Origin: Acinetobacter sp. WU_MDCI_Axc73
GTDB lineage: Bacteria; Pseudomonadota; Gammaproteobacteria; Pseudomonadales; Moraxellaceae
Reading direction: 5' to 3'
Length of the DNA stretch: 64,000 nucleotides
Assembly (NCBI RefSeq): GCF_025562455.1
Contig: NZ_JAHPRO010000012.1
Location: 62,001 to 126,000, forward strand
Part shown: in pieces, positions 1-8,068 of the stretch
Layout of the letters: every line of letters starts with the position of its first letter
How positions within the stretch are numbered: position 1 is the stretch's first letter
Notes under the pieces: model-generated
The model's database searches: none
Seen by the model: the letters and a program-made list of their open reading frames with translations, nothing else
Told to the model about the DNA's origin: nothing
Program-made: the position numbers and the translations under genes

Positions 1-2
1 TG

Positions 3-449
3 CCTAAAGATTTTCCAGTAGGCGTAAGAATCTCGGCAACAGACTGGATGCAACCAACAGCGAGTTGGGATATCGAGTCGAGTATTGGATTATCTTTGGC
101 TCTACAACAATTAGGCGCGGCTTATATCCACGTTTCAAGTGGTGGTTTGCATGAGCTTCAAGATATTAAAATTGGTGCGAATTATCAGGTACCTTTTGCT
201 GAACAGATTAAAGCCAAAGTTTCAATTCCTGTGATTGCTGTCGGTTTGATTACTGAACCTGAGCAAGCCGAAAAGATTTTACAAAATGATCAGGCTGACG
301 CAGTCGCACTCGCTCGCGCCATCCAATATGATCCACGCTGGCCGTGGCACGCTGCCGCTGCGCTAGGCGCTGAAATTGAAATTTCACCGCAATATTTGCG
401 TTGTCAGCCACATGGATTAAAACAACTCTTTAAGTCATTTGGTCACTAG
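3..449 (+). CDS. NADH:flavin oxidoreductase, Old Yellow Enzyme family (C-terminal part)
   Basis: The open frame enters from the left edge, so only the last ~148 residues are present. The fragment opens with PVGVRISATDW, the substrate and flavin-binding strand typical of the YqjM-like branch of the Old Yellow Enzyme family. It continues with the half-barrel that ends in IPVIAVGLI and ADAVALARAIQYDPRWP, the phosphate-binding loop for FMN. These enzymes are cytosolic FMN proteins that reduce activated C=C bonds with NADPH. The physiological substrate cannot be read from the sequence. The ATG at 48 is internal, because the conserved sequence continues upstream of it in frame. A strong hairpin terminator follows the stop. 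Confidence 0.9.
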   Translation, partial: PKDFPVGVRISATDWMQPTASWDIESSIGLSLALQQLGAAYIHVSSGGLHELQDIKIGANYQVPFAEQIKAKVSIPVIAVGLITEPEQAEKILQNDQADAVALARAIQYDPRWPWHAAAALGAEIEISPQYLRCQPHGLKQLFKSFGH

Positions 450-458
450 CCCTAAACA

Positions 459-492
459 GGAAAGACTCAAGCTGATTTGAGTCTTTCCTTTT
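459..492 (+). terminator. Rho-independent terminator after the OYE gene
   Basis: A perfect 12-bp stem (GGAAAGACTCAA at 459-470 and its complement at 477-488) has a 6-nt loop and is followed by TTTT. It begins 10 nt after the oxidoreductase stop codon. Confidence 0.85.
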
Positions 493-510
493 GAAGAAAA
501 GGATGTCAAG

Positions 511-1434
511 GTGGTTGTACAGGTCATCGTACCAATTTTTTTGTTGTTGCTCGCAGGTTATCTAAGCGTTTCTATTCGATTAATTACAGCTGAACAGATT
601 AAGGCAATGAGTGCTTTTATCATTAAAATAGCCTTGCCTGCGTTTTTACTGTATGCCTTATCTAATAAAAGTTTAAATGATATTTGGCATCCCTCTTATT
701 TCATCGCCTATGGTGGTGGTTCGCTGATCATTTTTGCTTTGGCGTTTTATTGTTATCGTTATGGGTTTTCATATGATCTGACACCAACCGCTGTTCTGGC
801 AATGGGTGCTTCTATGTCCAATACGGGTTTTATTGGCACGGCTGTATTGAGTTTATTGATGGGATCACATGCTGCCATTTATATTTCATTGACATTGATT
901 CTGGAAAACTTATTGATATTGGCTTTGGTTCTGGCATTAGCAGAAGCAGGGCAGCAAGAACAACAAAAAGTATGGGCGCTATTGCAAAAAACCGCACAAA
1001 ATTTGCTAAAAAATCCTGTCATTATTGCCATTATTTTGGGGGTGAGTTGTATCTTGTTCGATATTCGTTTGCCTACTTTAGTCGATCAATCTTTAGCTCT
1101 GTTGGGCAAAACAGCATCTCCCTTAGCATTATTTGTGATTGGTGGAAGTTTAGTTGGAATGGGCATGCATGCTTTGAATCTGCAAAGTGGTTTGTTAGTG
1201 GCTTTCAAAGTGATATTGATGCCTTTACTGATCTATGGCTTACTACGGATTTTGCCAGATGTCAGTCAGGAAATGTTGTATGCAGGAACCATTTTAGCTG
1301 CATTACCGATGCCGATTGCCTTTGGGATTTTTGGGCAGGCTTATGGTTTAAATGAACGCGCTTTAACCCCTTTAATGTTAAGTACAATTTTGGGTTTTGT
1401 AGGGATTAGCAGCTTGATCATGTTGTGGTGGTAA
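511..1434 (+). CDS. AEC family (auxin efflux carrier-like) permease
   Basis: This 307-residue, very hydrophobic protein has about ten membrane segments in two halves of five, the layout of the AEC family (Mem_trans, COG0679). Recognisable family sequences are MGASMSNTGFIGTAVL near residue 95 and the C-terminal ILAALPMPIAFGIFGQAYGL. Bacterial members are inner-membrane carriers, some for malate or other organic acids; the substrate here is unknown. The start is GTG at 511, with AAGAAAAGGA about 8 nt upstream. The nearby ATG at 503 is out of frame. The gene is monocistronic between two hairpin terminators. Confidence 0.88.
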   Translation: MVVQVIVPIFLLLLAGYLSVSIRLITAEQIKAMSAFIIKIALPAFLLYALSNKSLNDIWHPSYFIAYGGGSLIIFALAFYCYRYGFSYDLTPTAVLAMGASMSNTGFIGTAVLSLLMGSHAAIYISLTLILENLLILALVLALAEAGQQEQQKVWALLQKTAQNLLKNPVIIAIILGVSCILFDIRLPTLVDQSLALLGKTASPLALFVIGGSLVGMGMHALNLQSGLLVAFKVILMPLLIYGLLRILPDVSQEMLYAGTILAALPMPIAFGIFGQAYGLNERALTPLMLSTILGFVGISSLIMLWW

Positions 1435-1467
1435 ATGATTTTGCCTCATAGAATAAGGCAAAATCAT
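1435..1467. terminator. Bidirectional terminator between convergent genes
   Basis: A 12-bp inverted repeat (ATGATTTTGCCT at 1435-1446, complement at 1456-1467) lies between the convergent AEC permease and Sel1-repeat genes. It has T-rich and A-rich flanks and can serve both strands. Confidence 0.7.
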
Positions 1468-1479
1468 CTATTGATTGAT

Positions 1480-2289
1480 CTAGCTTTTTGCTTTGGTGCT
1501 AGGTGCTTTAGCTTTTTCCGCGATCAGTTTATCTACCGCAGCTAGTGATTCTTTGGCCTGAGGAACATTATCCTGAGCTAGAGCAGCAAAGATTTTGCGC
1601 GCTTCTGGCAAATTTTGCGGCACAATATTACCATTGGTCATCAAGTTTCCAACGGCCATTAGCGCAGGAATATAACCTTTCTTGGCTAGACTTTCGATAC
1701 TGGCTAACCCAACTTTAACTGCAGCCTCATTCTTGGTCTTAAAACCATTACTGATGTCATAAATCGCTTTTAAGTGGATGGCACGATAATTATTTTTATT
1801 GATTAACGGCTGAAGCTTTTGTAGTGCCAGTTTATTTGAGGCATCTTTATTTTCAGCAAATAATAATACTGCAAGTTCTACGGTTGCTTCATCCAAACCT
1901 GCATTCGAGGCTTTTTCCAGATATTCGCGGCCCTTTTTTTCATCCTTGGTGACACCTAGCTCACCTGCCATATAAATTTGAGCAAGACGATAAGTCGCAA
2001 CTGGATAACCTTTATTGGAAGCTTCTTGATAAGCAGCTAAGGCTTTTTTTGAATCCTGAGCAGTACCTTGTCCCAATTCACTCATAAATCCCTGATTGTA
2101 AATCGCTTGAGCATTACCTGTTTTAGCTAAACGATCCATTTCCTGATAAGCTGCATTATAGTTTTTGTCTTTATACAACTGTTCAGCTTTGGCAAAAAGA
2201 TTATTAGCTGCACTGGTTTGAGGAGCTGTTTCTGCTGCAAAGGTAGTTGAAGATAACGCAATAAGACCGACGAGAAGAAGTTTTTTCAT
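1480..2289 (-). CDS. Sel1-repeat/TPR-like periplasmic protein
   Basis: This 269-residue protein starts with a clear Sec signal peptide (MKKLLLVGLIALSSTTFA, cleavage after residue 18). The rest is a run of helical Sel1-like repeats; AIYNQGFMSELGQGTAQD, ATYRLAQIYMAGELGVTKD and ALMAVGNLMTNGNIVPQN are three of them. The spacing of G, A and L residues is that of Sel1 solenoids, which act as protein-protein scaffolds. The product is probably periplasmic. No enzymatic motif is visible and the partner is unknown. The last 15 residues are lysine-rich and of low complexity. Confidence 0.82.
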   Translation of the reverse strand: MKKLLLVGLIALSSTTFAAETAPQTSAANNLFAKAEQLYKDKNYNAAYQEMDRLAKTGNAQAIYNQGFMSELGQGTAQDSKKALAAYQEASNKGYPVATYRLAQIYMAGELGVTKDEKKGREYLEKASNAGLDEATVELAVLLFAENKDASNKLALQKLQPLINKNNYRAIHLKAIYDISNGFKTKNEAAVKVGLASIESLAKKGYIPALMAVGNLMTNGNIVPQNLPEARKIFAALAQDNVPQAKESLAAVDKLIAEKAKAPSTKAKS

Positions 2290-2484
2290 TTTAAAAATCC
2301 TGTTGTCATACTTACATCATTCCATTGATGCACAATATGGTTATTACATTGTGAACCATCATCATAAAAGTTTTATATGGAATGTAAATATAAAAATTGA
2401 GAATGAATGTGTCATTTTTTACAGTTGATTGCTTAATTATTGATTAAATTTGGGAAGATTAAAGATTTTAAACTTCCCTAAAAT

Positions 2485-3192
2485 TTATTTACTTTCATTT
2501 AAAAGCTGATTTAATTCATCGGCATCCATCGCACCTGTAATTCTGTTGCCATTTTTGAGGAACATCGTTGGAGTTCCGCTAATTTTCAATCGTTTACCGA
2601 GTTCCAGATTTTTCTGAATAGGTGTTTGGCAGTCTGTGGTTTTTATTGGTTGTTTTTTGTTTAACAAATAGTTTTCCCATGCTGAATATTGATCTTTCGA
2701 ACACCATATTTGCGTAGCAATTTTTTCAGCATTCGGATGTAAGCTTTTAAGAGGATATAAGAATAAATAAATGGTGACGTTATCGACCGACGCCATTTGT
2801 TTTTCCAGACGTTGGCAATATGGACAATCAGGGTCGCTAAAGAGATATAAAACACGTTGCCCATTGCCTTTGACATGTTTAATGGCTTGATCGAGAGGCA
2901 GGGTAGAAATATCAATTTTTTCAAGTTTTTGTAAACTTTCTTCAGTCAGGTTTTTCTGGTGTTTATTATCGATGAGATTACCAATAAAAAAATAATTGGC
3001 ATCATCATTGGTATAGACAATTTGCCCGCCCATATACACTTCATAAATGTCTTTTAAAGGCGTGGTTTGTACCGATTGCACTGGAATATCTGGAAAATTC
3101 TTTTTTAGATTTTGCTGAACAGTTGCGATACTCGCATGTGATAAGGAGATTCCAAGTAGACTTAGCGTCAATACGCTCAATAAATTTTTCAT
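2485..3192 (-). CDS. dsbC: DsbC-type thiol:disulfide interchange protein
   Basis: This periplasmic disulfide isomerase of 235 residues has a signal peptide ending SHA at residue 20. An N-terminal dimerisation region (about 21-90) is followed by a thioredoxin-fold domain with the active site C123-P-Y-C126 inside SDPDCPYC, and the cis-proline G206-T207-P208. Two further cysteines (C164, C188) probably form the structural disulfide known in E. coli DsbC. The enzyme reshuffles wrong disulfides in exported proteins and is kept reduced by DsbD, which is not in this window. The gene is transcribed alone. Confidence 0.93.
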   Translation of the reverse strand: MKNLLSVLTLSLLGISLSHASIATVQQNLKKNFPDIPVQSVQTTPLKDIYEVYMGGQIVYTNDDANYFFIGNLIDNKHQKNLTEESLQKLEKIDISTLPLDQAIKHVKGNGQRVLYLFSDPDCPYCQRLEKQMASVDNVTIYLFLYPLKSLHPNAEKIATQIWCSKDQYSAWENYLLNKKQPIKTTDCQTPIQKNLELGKRLKISGTPTMFLKNGNRITGAMDADELNQLLNESK

Positions 3193-3267
3193 TCTTTATT
3201 CCACGATAAAAAGCAGCTTGATCATGTCAAAAAATGATGAAAAACAATAGTGAAGAAATGTGTTTAG

Positions 3268-3575
3268 TTATAAATAGGGTTGCATCGCTTGTGTGAGTAA
3301 TTCAATCAAATCTGGATGCATGTAGTGATATTGATCTGGTATTTCAAGTACGATCATTGTTTTAGTCCGAAGATTTTTCTGAAATTGTTCAACCAATCGT
3401 TGTTTATGATGATACTCCATTACAAAAATATGATCTGCCCATAAAATATTTCGGCTTGAAACCACATGTTTTGCTTACTTGTTCCAGCGAAACGCATATT
3501 CATCATGTTTGAAAATATACGTTCTGCTGTCGGACTGCGCCATTGGTTCTTGCTACAGATCAATAGAGCATTCAT
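3268..3575 (-). pseudogene. Frameshifted low-molecular-weight protein tyrosine phosphatase (COG4551-like)
   Basis: Reading the minus strand from the ATG at 3575 gives MNALLICSKNQWRSPTAERI, with the P-loop of small tyrosine phosphatases (C7-S-K-N-Q-W-R13-S), and continues to GTSKQN near 3468. There the reading frame is lost. One frame over, from 3465 to 3268, the rest of the same domain continues as VSSRNILWADHIFVMEYHHK and ends in DLIELLTQAMQPYL. The two halves together make the ~103-residue family length, with a net one-base (or four-base) deletion near 3466-3470. The C-terminal 65 codons starting at GTG 3465 lack the catalytic loop. The gene starts 6 nt after the ygfZ stop, so the two were probably co-transcribed. 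A sequencing error is possible. Confidence 0.8.
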
Positions 3576-3581
3576 GTGAAA

Positions 3582-4304
3582 TTATTGTGGTCTCGCAACA
3601 TCGCCGCTTAAATATTCAGGTAAATCAAGCACAGTTAAGCTTAATTCTTCAATTGCAGCAGGTTTTCCTACAACTAATGCTTTATAACCGCCCTCAACCG
3701 CAATACTATTGACCACTTCAACATCATTATTTAATTTTGTCGCGGCAGCAGGAACCGCTCCATTGCCCAAAACCAAATGTAACCAGTGTTTAGGTTTTGC
3801 CTTAAACCAGAGACGCGCAATAATTTCCTGTCCTAAATAACAACCTTTATCGTAGTGAACGCCCTCACGTTGGTGTAAGCGCAATTCTTGTGGTTGAAAT
3901 TCATGTTCAGTACTTTGCGAAATCCACGCTTGACCTGCTTCTATACTTTGTAGTTGCCAATTTACAAGATCAGTTTCCGTTGTTGAAAACTCACTGCTTG
4001 TCCCGACCAATGTTGGGAATACAGTTCCAGTGTCTTCAAGCTTCATTTTAGAAAAAGCGCCAAACTTACGGATATGTTTTGCAAATTCTTCGCTTTGATC
4101 CTCTGTGGTTACCATTTGAAAACTTTCAGAAGATTGTTTTTTTAACCAAAGACCAAAATGGATGCGACCTTTTAAATCACAAATTGCAGTATAACGGGTT
4201 GTATTTTCAGGTAAAGCTTCAACATTCATCGTAACTTGACCCTGCAAAAATTTTTGTGCATCAACACCATGTAGTGAAAATGAAGCGAAAGCTAAATTGC
4301 TCAT
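3582..4304 (-). CDS. ygfZ: YgfZ, folate-binding GcvT-like protein
   Basis: This 240-residue protein carries the family signature K153-G-C155-Y-L-G-Q-E160. The conserved cysteine is essential in E. coli YgfZ. The N-terminal part (residues 5-90) has the GcvT-like fold, seen in FLQGQVTMNVEALPENTTRY and CDLKGRI. YgfZ binds tetrahydrofolate and supports assembly or repair of some Fe-S enzymes, including MiaB, which thiomethylates tRNA. The protein is shorter than the E. coli one (326 residues), mainly in the middle. It is followed at 6 nt by the frameshifted phosphatase. Confidence 0.9.
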   Translation of the reverse strand: MSNLAFASFSLHGVDAQKFLQGQVTMNVEALPENTTRYTAICDLKGRIHFGLWLKKQSSESFQMVTTEDQSEEFAKHIRKFGAFSKMKLEDTGTVFPTLVGTSSEFSTTETDLVNWQLQSIEAGQAWISQSTEHEFQPQELRLHQREGVHYDKGCYLGQEIIARLWFKAKPKHWLHLVLGNGAVPAAATKLNNDVEVVNSIAVEGGYKALVVGKPAAIEELSLTVLDLPEYLSGDVARPQ

Positions 4305-4916
4305 AAGCGAATCTTGAACCCATCATTTAATCCCAAGAATGAGTTGTATTTTGCGCCATTTCTTAAAAAAAATCAGCTTTATTACATTTAAGCCTTAATC
4401 ATTTGATAATGGAAAAGTTGCTAACACGCATCAGTTTGCTCACATGAGTATTCAAGCCTAGATGAACGATTAATGGCATAAATCATCAGGTGTAAAATTA
4501 AAAAATTTCGTTATTGAGAGGAAATGAACCGATAAAAATCTGAAAATAGAAATATAAGGATATTTTTTTCTAAAAAAAAATAATTTTATTGAGATAAATT
4601 TTCAATTATGTTGAATAAGGTTGGAAAATCGGGAAACAATCTCTCCACATTCTCTCTAGACTATTGAGCAAGGTTAGGAACAAAAGTTCCGCAGGGGATC
4701 GAAAAGAGTAGCATGCACCGAAATGTATAACGTAAGTGTGTACTCACCCAAAAGGTCTCGATTCGGCTTAGGACGCTATAGACCAAAAGTTTATAGGTAA
4801 AGGTTATGACTTACAAAGTCATGAGTGTTGAAGTAAACCATCCGTGTTTTCCCCTTAACCCAAAAAATTAAATCTCCTTGATCTCAGATCAATCAATACA
4901 GCACTAAAGACCGCAA
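4305..4916. other. 612-bp intergenic region without protein-coding genes
   Basis: No credible open frame is present. The part 4305-4620 is AT-rich with A and T tracts and no clear signal. The part from about 4629 to 4860 is less AT-rich and full of short inverted repeats; it is entered separately as a possible structured RNA. Confidence 0.6.
4629..4860. ncRNA. Possible structured RNA of unknown family
   Basis: This stretch is less AT-rich than its surroundings and contains several hairpins. GGAAC-AAAA-GTTCC lies at 4677-4690. CTATAGAC pairs with GTTTATAG at 4776-4796. ATGACTT pairs with AAGTCAT at 4806-4822. A longer-range pairing of GGATCGA (4696-4702) with TCGATTC (4758-4764) is possible, and GGGAAAC near 4631 can pair with GTTTTCCC near 4846-4853 to close the whole element. 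The size (about 220 nt) would suit 6S RNA or another regulatory RNA. I do not recognise RNase P, tmRNA or SRP signatures. Strand is undetermined, although the hairpins and an open promoter-like region at 4589-4617 slightly favour plus. Confidence 0.4.
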
Positions 4917-5111
4917 TTATAGTGGGTGCCAAGTTTTACCTTCCTGATCTAAAGCTATCGTAAACGAAAAGCCTTCATCATCAGAAACCAATAAAGATGT
5001 TGGGGCTGGCATCATGACTTTAAGAACAGTACCCTTTTCAAAGACTTTAGGTGCAAAGTTTTCTTTATGTAAAGTAATCGTTTCAATAAGTTCGATAGCT
5101 TTTATATCCAT
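4917..5111 (-). CDS. Small conserved protein of unknown function
   Basis: The frame encodes 64 residues from the ATG at 5111 (MDIKAIELIETITLHKENF). A longer start at 5126 would coincide with the predicted transcription start, so the inner ATG, with GGGA 9 nt upstream, is preferred. The sequence alternates hydrophobic and charged residues and looks like a small beta-rich domain (KVFEKGTVLKVMMPAPTSLL, then GFSFTIALDQEGKTWHPL). No signal peptide, membrane segment or catalytic motif is seen. It stands alone between the putative RNA region and the sbmA upstream region. Confidence 0.6.
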   Translation of the reverse strand: MDIKAIELIETITLHKENFAPKVFEKGTVLKVMMPAPTSLLVSDDEGFSFTIALDQEGKTWHPL

Positions 5112-5126
5112 AAAATTGATTCCCAT

Positions 5127-5639
5127 TTGAAGAGTATATATTTTATATATTGTATATCAAATTCAGTCTATTTATGAGACATATTTGACAAATAAAACCC
5201 CCATAAAAATTTCAATTAAAAATTTATATCTATATTTTTTAAATAGATATGATGTTGTTAAGCTGATTCTAATCGGGACGGATCAGACAGGATTATTTTG
5301 AAAATGAATTAAAAGTACATCGTTAACAAGTTTGTTTTCTCGCAATGAAGATCTTCAACATACACTGTTTATATATTTTTATGTCAATTTAACCCATCTT
5401 TTGAATTAACTTGAAAAAGGAAAAAAATCGATATCGGTATATAAGAAAGCTGAACTTGGCTGAAGCATAAAAAATGAAAGCAACTATCAATGTATGGTAC
5501 TTGTATCGTCCATATAAAAGCGCTATATAGAGCTGTACATAAATAACAAAGAACAGACAGTTATTTAGGCGGAATTTAAGATTTATATCTTAATTTCTAT
5601 CCCAACGATAGTGCGCAGAAAAAGGAATATCGCAACTTC
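5127..5639. other. 513-bp AT-rich intergenic region upstream of sbmA
   Basis: No gene is convincing here. The left end holds the minus-strand promoter of the small upstream gene. An 8-bp hairpin (ATATCTAT/ATAGATAT) lies at 5226-5250. A near-palindrome, AGCGCTATATAGAGCT, at about 5518-5533 could be an operator for sbmA, but no family can be assigned. Confidence 0.5.
5133..5160 (-). promoter_or_regulatory. Putative sigma-70 promoter of the 64-residue gene
   Basis: On the minus strand TTGATA (5155-5160) and TATACT (5133-5138) are separated by 16 nt. The predicted start of transcription is about 5126, just upstream of the preferred ATG at 5111. Confidence 0.5.
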
Positions 5640-6836
5640 ATGTTCAAGTCATTTTTCCCAAAACCCAAGTGGTTTTTTTTATCACTCATCTTCTGGTTTA
5701 TTATTAATATTGTGCTTTGGTATTCAGGCGGCAAAGAGTGGGGCGAATTTTTGGGCTTTGCCAAAGGCTATGCTGATGCTGAACTACCTATCAGTGTGAG
5801 TCGTTTTTGGTCGGCTAGTTTTTTATGGTTTTACCTTTGGTTTTTTGTGGCGACAGCCATGTTTGCCTTGTTTTGGAAGAAAGTTTCAGATAATCCGTGG
5901 CAACGGTGGTCAGTTTGGGGTTCAGCTTTTATTTTATTTAATATCTGGTTTGGGGTGCAGGTTAGTGTTGCGGTAAATGCTTGGTATGTGCCTTTTTGGG
6001 ATTTGATTCAAGGCATGTTGACCAATGGCGGTGGAAACATAATGGATTTATATAAAGAAACGATGGTTTTTCTTTATATTGCCATGGTGTGGGTTACTCT
6101 TGCAGTGATTAATTCTTTTTTTATCAGTCATTATGTTTTTCGCTGGCGGACAGCAATGAATGACTATTATACGGCAAATTGGGACAAATTAAGGCATGTT
6201 GAAGGTGCGTCACAGCGTGTGCAGGAAGATACCATGCGGTTCGCTACCATTATGGAGGATTTAGGGGTAGAGCTAATCAAAGCGATGATGACTTTAATCG
6301 CGTTTCTTCCACTACTTTTTCAACTTTCAAAATATGTTCCTGTTGTTCCGATCGTGGGTGAACTCAATCATTCATTGGTTTGGGCAGCGATTGCATGGTC
6401 ATTATTTGGAACCATCTTATTGATGGTGGTAGGTATTAAATTACCGGGCTTACAATTTAATAATCAAAAAGTTGAAGCAGCATATCGTAAAGAACTCGTT
6501 TATGGAGAAGATCATACAGACCGTGCACAACCTGCAACTTTAAAAGAGTTATTTAGTCGTGTGCGTAAAAATTATTTCCGTCTTTATTTTCATTATGCTT
6601 ATTTTAATTTAACTGCTACATGGTATGGACAACTGGATATTCTTTACAATCTTGTGGTTTTATTTCCGTCAATTGCCGCAGGAAAGCTAACACTTGGTCT
6701 AATTCAGCAAATTATGAATGTATTTGGTAAAGTCCGTGACTCATTTCAATATTTGATTAATTCTTGGAAAACGATTATTGAATTACTCTCCATTCATAAG
6801 CGTTTAAAAGCCTTTGAGTCAATCTTGGATAAATAA
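5640..6836 (+). CDS. sbmA: SbmA/BacA family peptide transporter
   Basis: The 398-residue protein matches E. coli SbmA along its length, from MFKSFFPKP at the start through [62 protein letters not shown] and [15 protein letters not shown] to [17 protein letters not shown] near the end. SbmA is a homodimeric, proton-driven inner-membrane importer of peptides such as microcin B17, bleomycin and proline-rich antimicrobial peptides. Its native substrate is not known. The gene is monocistronic, with a long upstream region and a terminator directly after the stop. Confidence 0.95.
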   Translation: MFKSFFPKPKWFFLSLIFWFIINIVLWYSGGKEWGEFLGFAKGYADAELPISVSRFWSASFLWFYLWFFVATAMFALFWKKVSDNPWQRWSVWGSAFILFNIWFGVQVSVAVNAWYVPFWDLIQGMLTNGGGNIMDLYKETMVFLYIAMVWVTLAVINSFFISHYVFRWRTAMNDYYTANWDKLRHVEGASQRVQEDTMRFATIMEDLGVELIKAMMTLIAFLPLLFQLSKYVPVVPIVGELNHSLVWAAIAWSLFGTILLMVVGIKLPGLQFNNQKVEAAYRKELVYGEDHTDRAQPATLKELFSRVRKNYFRLYFHYAYFNLTATWYGQLDILYNLVVLFPSIAAGKLTLGLIQQIMNVFGKVRDSFQYLINSWKTIIELLSIHKRLKAFESILDK

Positions 6837-6840
6837 GTTT

Positions 6841-6861
6841 AAACCCGCAAGCAGCGGGTTT
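6841..6861 (+). terminator. Terminator after sbmA
   Basis: An 8-bp GC-rich stem (AAACCCGC, 5-nt loop, GCGGGTTT) begins 5 nt after the sbmA stop and is followed by a T-rich stretch. It may also serve the convergent chromate transporter pair. Confidence 0.75.
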
Positions 6862-6877
6862 ACTTTTGGATTGAATC

Positions 6878-7399
6878 TTATAAAAAACAGACGCCTAAAC
6901 CTGCTCCAAGTACCATAATCCAAAGCGGATGTATTTTTTTGATTAAGCCTAGTGCCGTTGTTGAAATAACGATGATCATCAGTAAAATATTTTGTGCAGA
7001 TGCTTGGGCAATAATCCATGCACTAACTAAAACCAAACCGACAGTGACAGGTTTGAGCGCCTTTTCAAAGCGTGGGCGAAATGAATGATCTTTAAAGCGT
7101 TGCCAAAATTTTAGAGCGTAGACAGTAATGACTGAAGACGGTCCAAATTTGGCAATTGACGTTACTACTAAGCCTGCCAGTCCTGCCACATGCCAGCCAA
7201 CTAAGGGTACAATCATCATGTTGGGGCCAGGAGCAGCCTGTGAGATAGCAAATAATGAACTAAATTGCTCAGCTGTCATCCATTGATGCACTGTGACGAC
7301 TTGATATTGCATTTCAGGCAAAATGGCATTGCCTCCACCAAAGGCCAAGAGTGATAAGTGAGTAAAAACAAGAGCCAGTGGTATGAGCACCCAAATCAT
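6878..7399 (-). CDS. Chromate transporter, single-domain CHR protein (second subunit)
   Basis: A 173-residue membrane protein corresponding to one CHR domain of ChrA, with FGGGNAILPEM and the following QFSSLFAISQAAPGPNMMIVPLVG, the conserved glycine-rich and proline-rich segments of the family. About five or six hydrophobic segments are visible. Short CHR proteins work as pairs, the two halves inserting with opposite topology. Its ATG overlaps the stop of the partner gene by 4 nt, so translation is coupled. The expected role is inner-membrane export of chromate or a related oxyanion. The true substrate may differ. Confidence 0.87.
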   Translation of the reverse strand: MIWVLIPLALVFTHLSLLAFGGGNAILPEMQYQVVTVHQWMTAEQFSSLFAISQAAPGPNMMIVPLVGWHVAGLAGLVVTSIAKFGPSSVITVYALKFWQRFKDHSFRPRFEKALKPVTVGLVLVSAWIIAQASAQNILLMIIVISTTALGLIKKIHPLWIMVLGAGLGVCFL

Positions 7400-7983
7400 G
7401 ATTTTTTTACTCCTAATGCAATTAAATTCAATGTTAGTAAAATCAGTAAAGTGAATAAAAGAGGCAGTTTAATGACCAACATAAAAATGAACGTTAGGAT
7501 GATACTGATATAGGTGAGAGGGCTTTTAAACATAGGTTTCAGCATTTTGAGACCAGTCGCAAACAATAAGCCCGCAGCCGCAGCGGCGAGTCCCTGAATC
7601 GCATGTTGTACCACTAGGATATGCTCAAAATGTGCATAGATTTGATAAAGTACAATGACAATTGCAGTCGGTGCAGAAATGAGACCAAGAATTGAACTGA
7701 TGGCGCCTTTAACGCCTTGAAACTGCATGCCAATTGCCACAGACATATTAATGATATTGCCACCAGGCAATAACTGACAGATGCCCAGTAAGTTGGTAAA
7801 TTGGCTTTCATCCAGCCATTTTTGTTGCTCTACAATCATTCGATGTGCCAGCGGTAACACACCGCCAAAACCCATCAAACCTAACCTCATAAATCCGACA
7901 AATAAAGCCTTGCAATCAGGAGTTATCGATTGTTCACTCGCTATTGGCATGGCTTGAATCTTCACTACGTCACCTTTTATCAT
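7396..7983 (-). CDS. Chromate transporter, single-domain CHR protein (first subunit)
   Basis: A 195-residue CHR-domain membrane protein with LGLMGFGGVLPLAHRMIVEQ, QFTNLLGICQLLPGGNIINM and the helices that follow. This is the N-terminal-type half of a split ChrA; the second half follows with a 4-nt overlap. The upstream region is shared with a divergent LysR regulator that may control the pair. Residues 1-25 (SEQSITPDCKALF) form a short cytosolic leader. An ATG further in would remove nothing conserved, so the exact start is uncertain. Confidence 0.85.
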   Translation of the reverse strand: MIKGDVVKIQAMPIASEQSITPDCKALFVGFMRLGLMGFGGVLPLAHRMIVEQQKWLDESQFTNLLGICQLLPGGNIINMSVAIGMQFQGVKGAISSILGLISAPTAIVIVLYQIYAHFEHILVVQHAIQGLAAAAAGLLFATGLKMLKPMFKSPLTYISIILTFIFMLVIKLPLLFTLLILLTLNLIALGVKKS

Positions 7984-7997
7984 CTAAGCTGATAGGC

Positions 7998-8035
7998 ATA
8001 GCATGAGCCGATTATGATATATTTACCAATGCTAT
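7998..8035. promoter_or_regulatory. Candidate operator between the chromate transporter pair and lysR
   Basis: The inverted repeat ATAGCAT (7998-8004) and ATGCTAT (8029-8035), with a 24-nt spacer, lies between the divergent genes. A TATGAT box at 8014-8019 sits inside it. The position suits a LysR-type regulatory site, but the assignment is tentative. Confidence 0.35.
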
Positions 8036-8068
8036 TTTTTGCATAAAACATACTTAAAAAGTATAGCT

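Noticed and set aside
972..1355. Long open frames inside known genes on other frames or strands
   Set aside because: They lie within well-identified proteins such as the AEC permease, gatB or ndk and have no conserved features of their own.
5474..5530. 18-codon frame upstream of sbmA, possible leader peptide
   Set aside because: Too short to distinguish from chance; no attenuator hairpin follows it.
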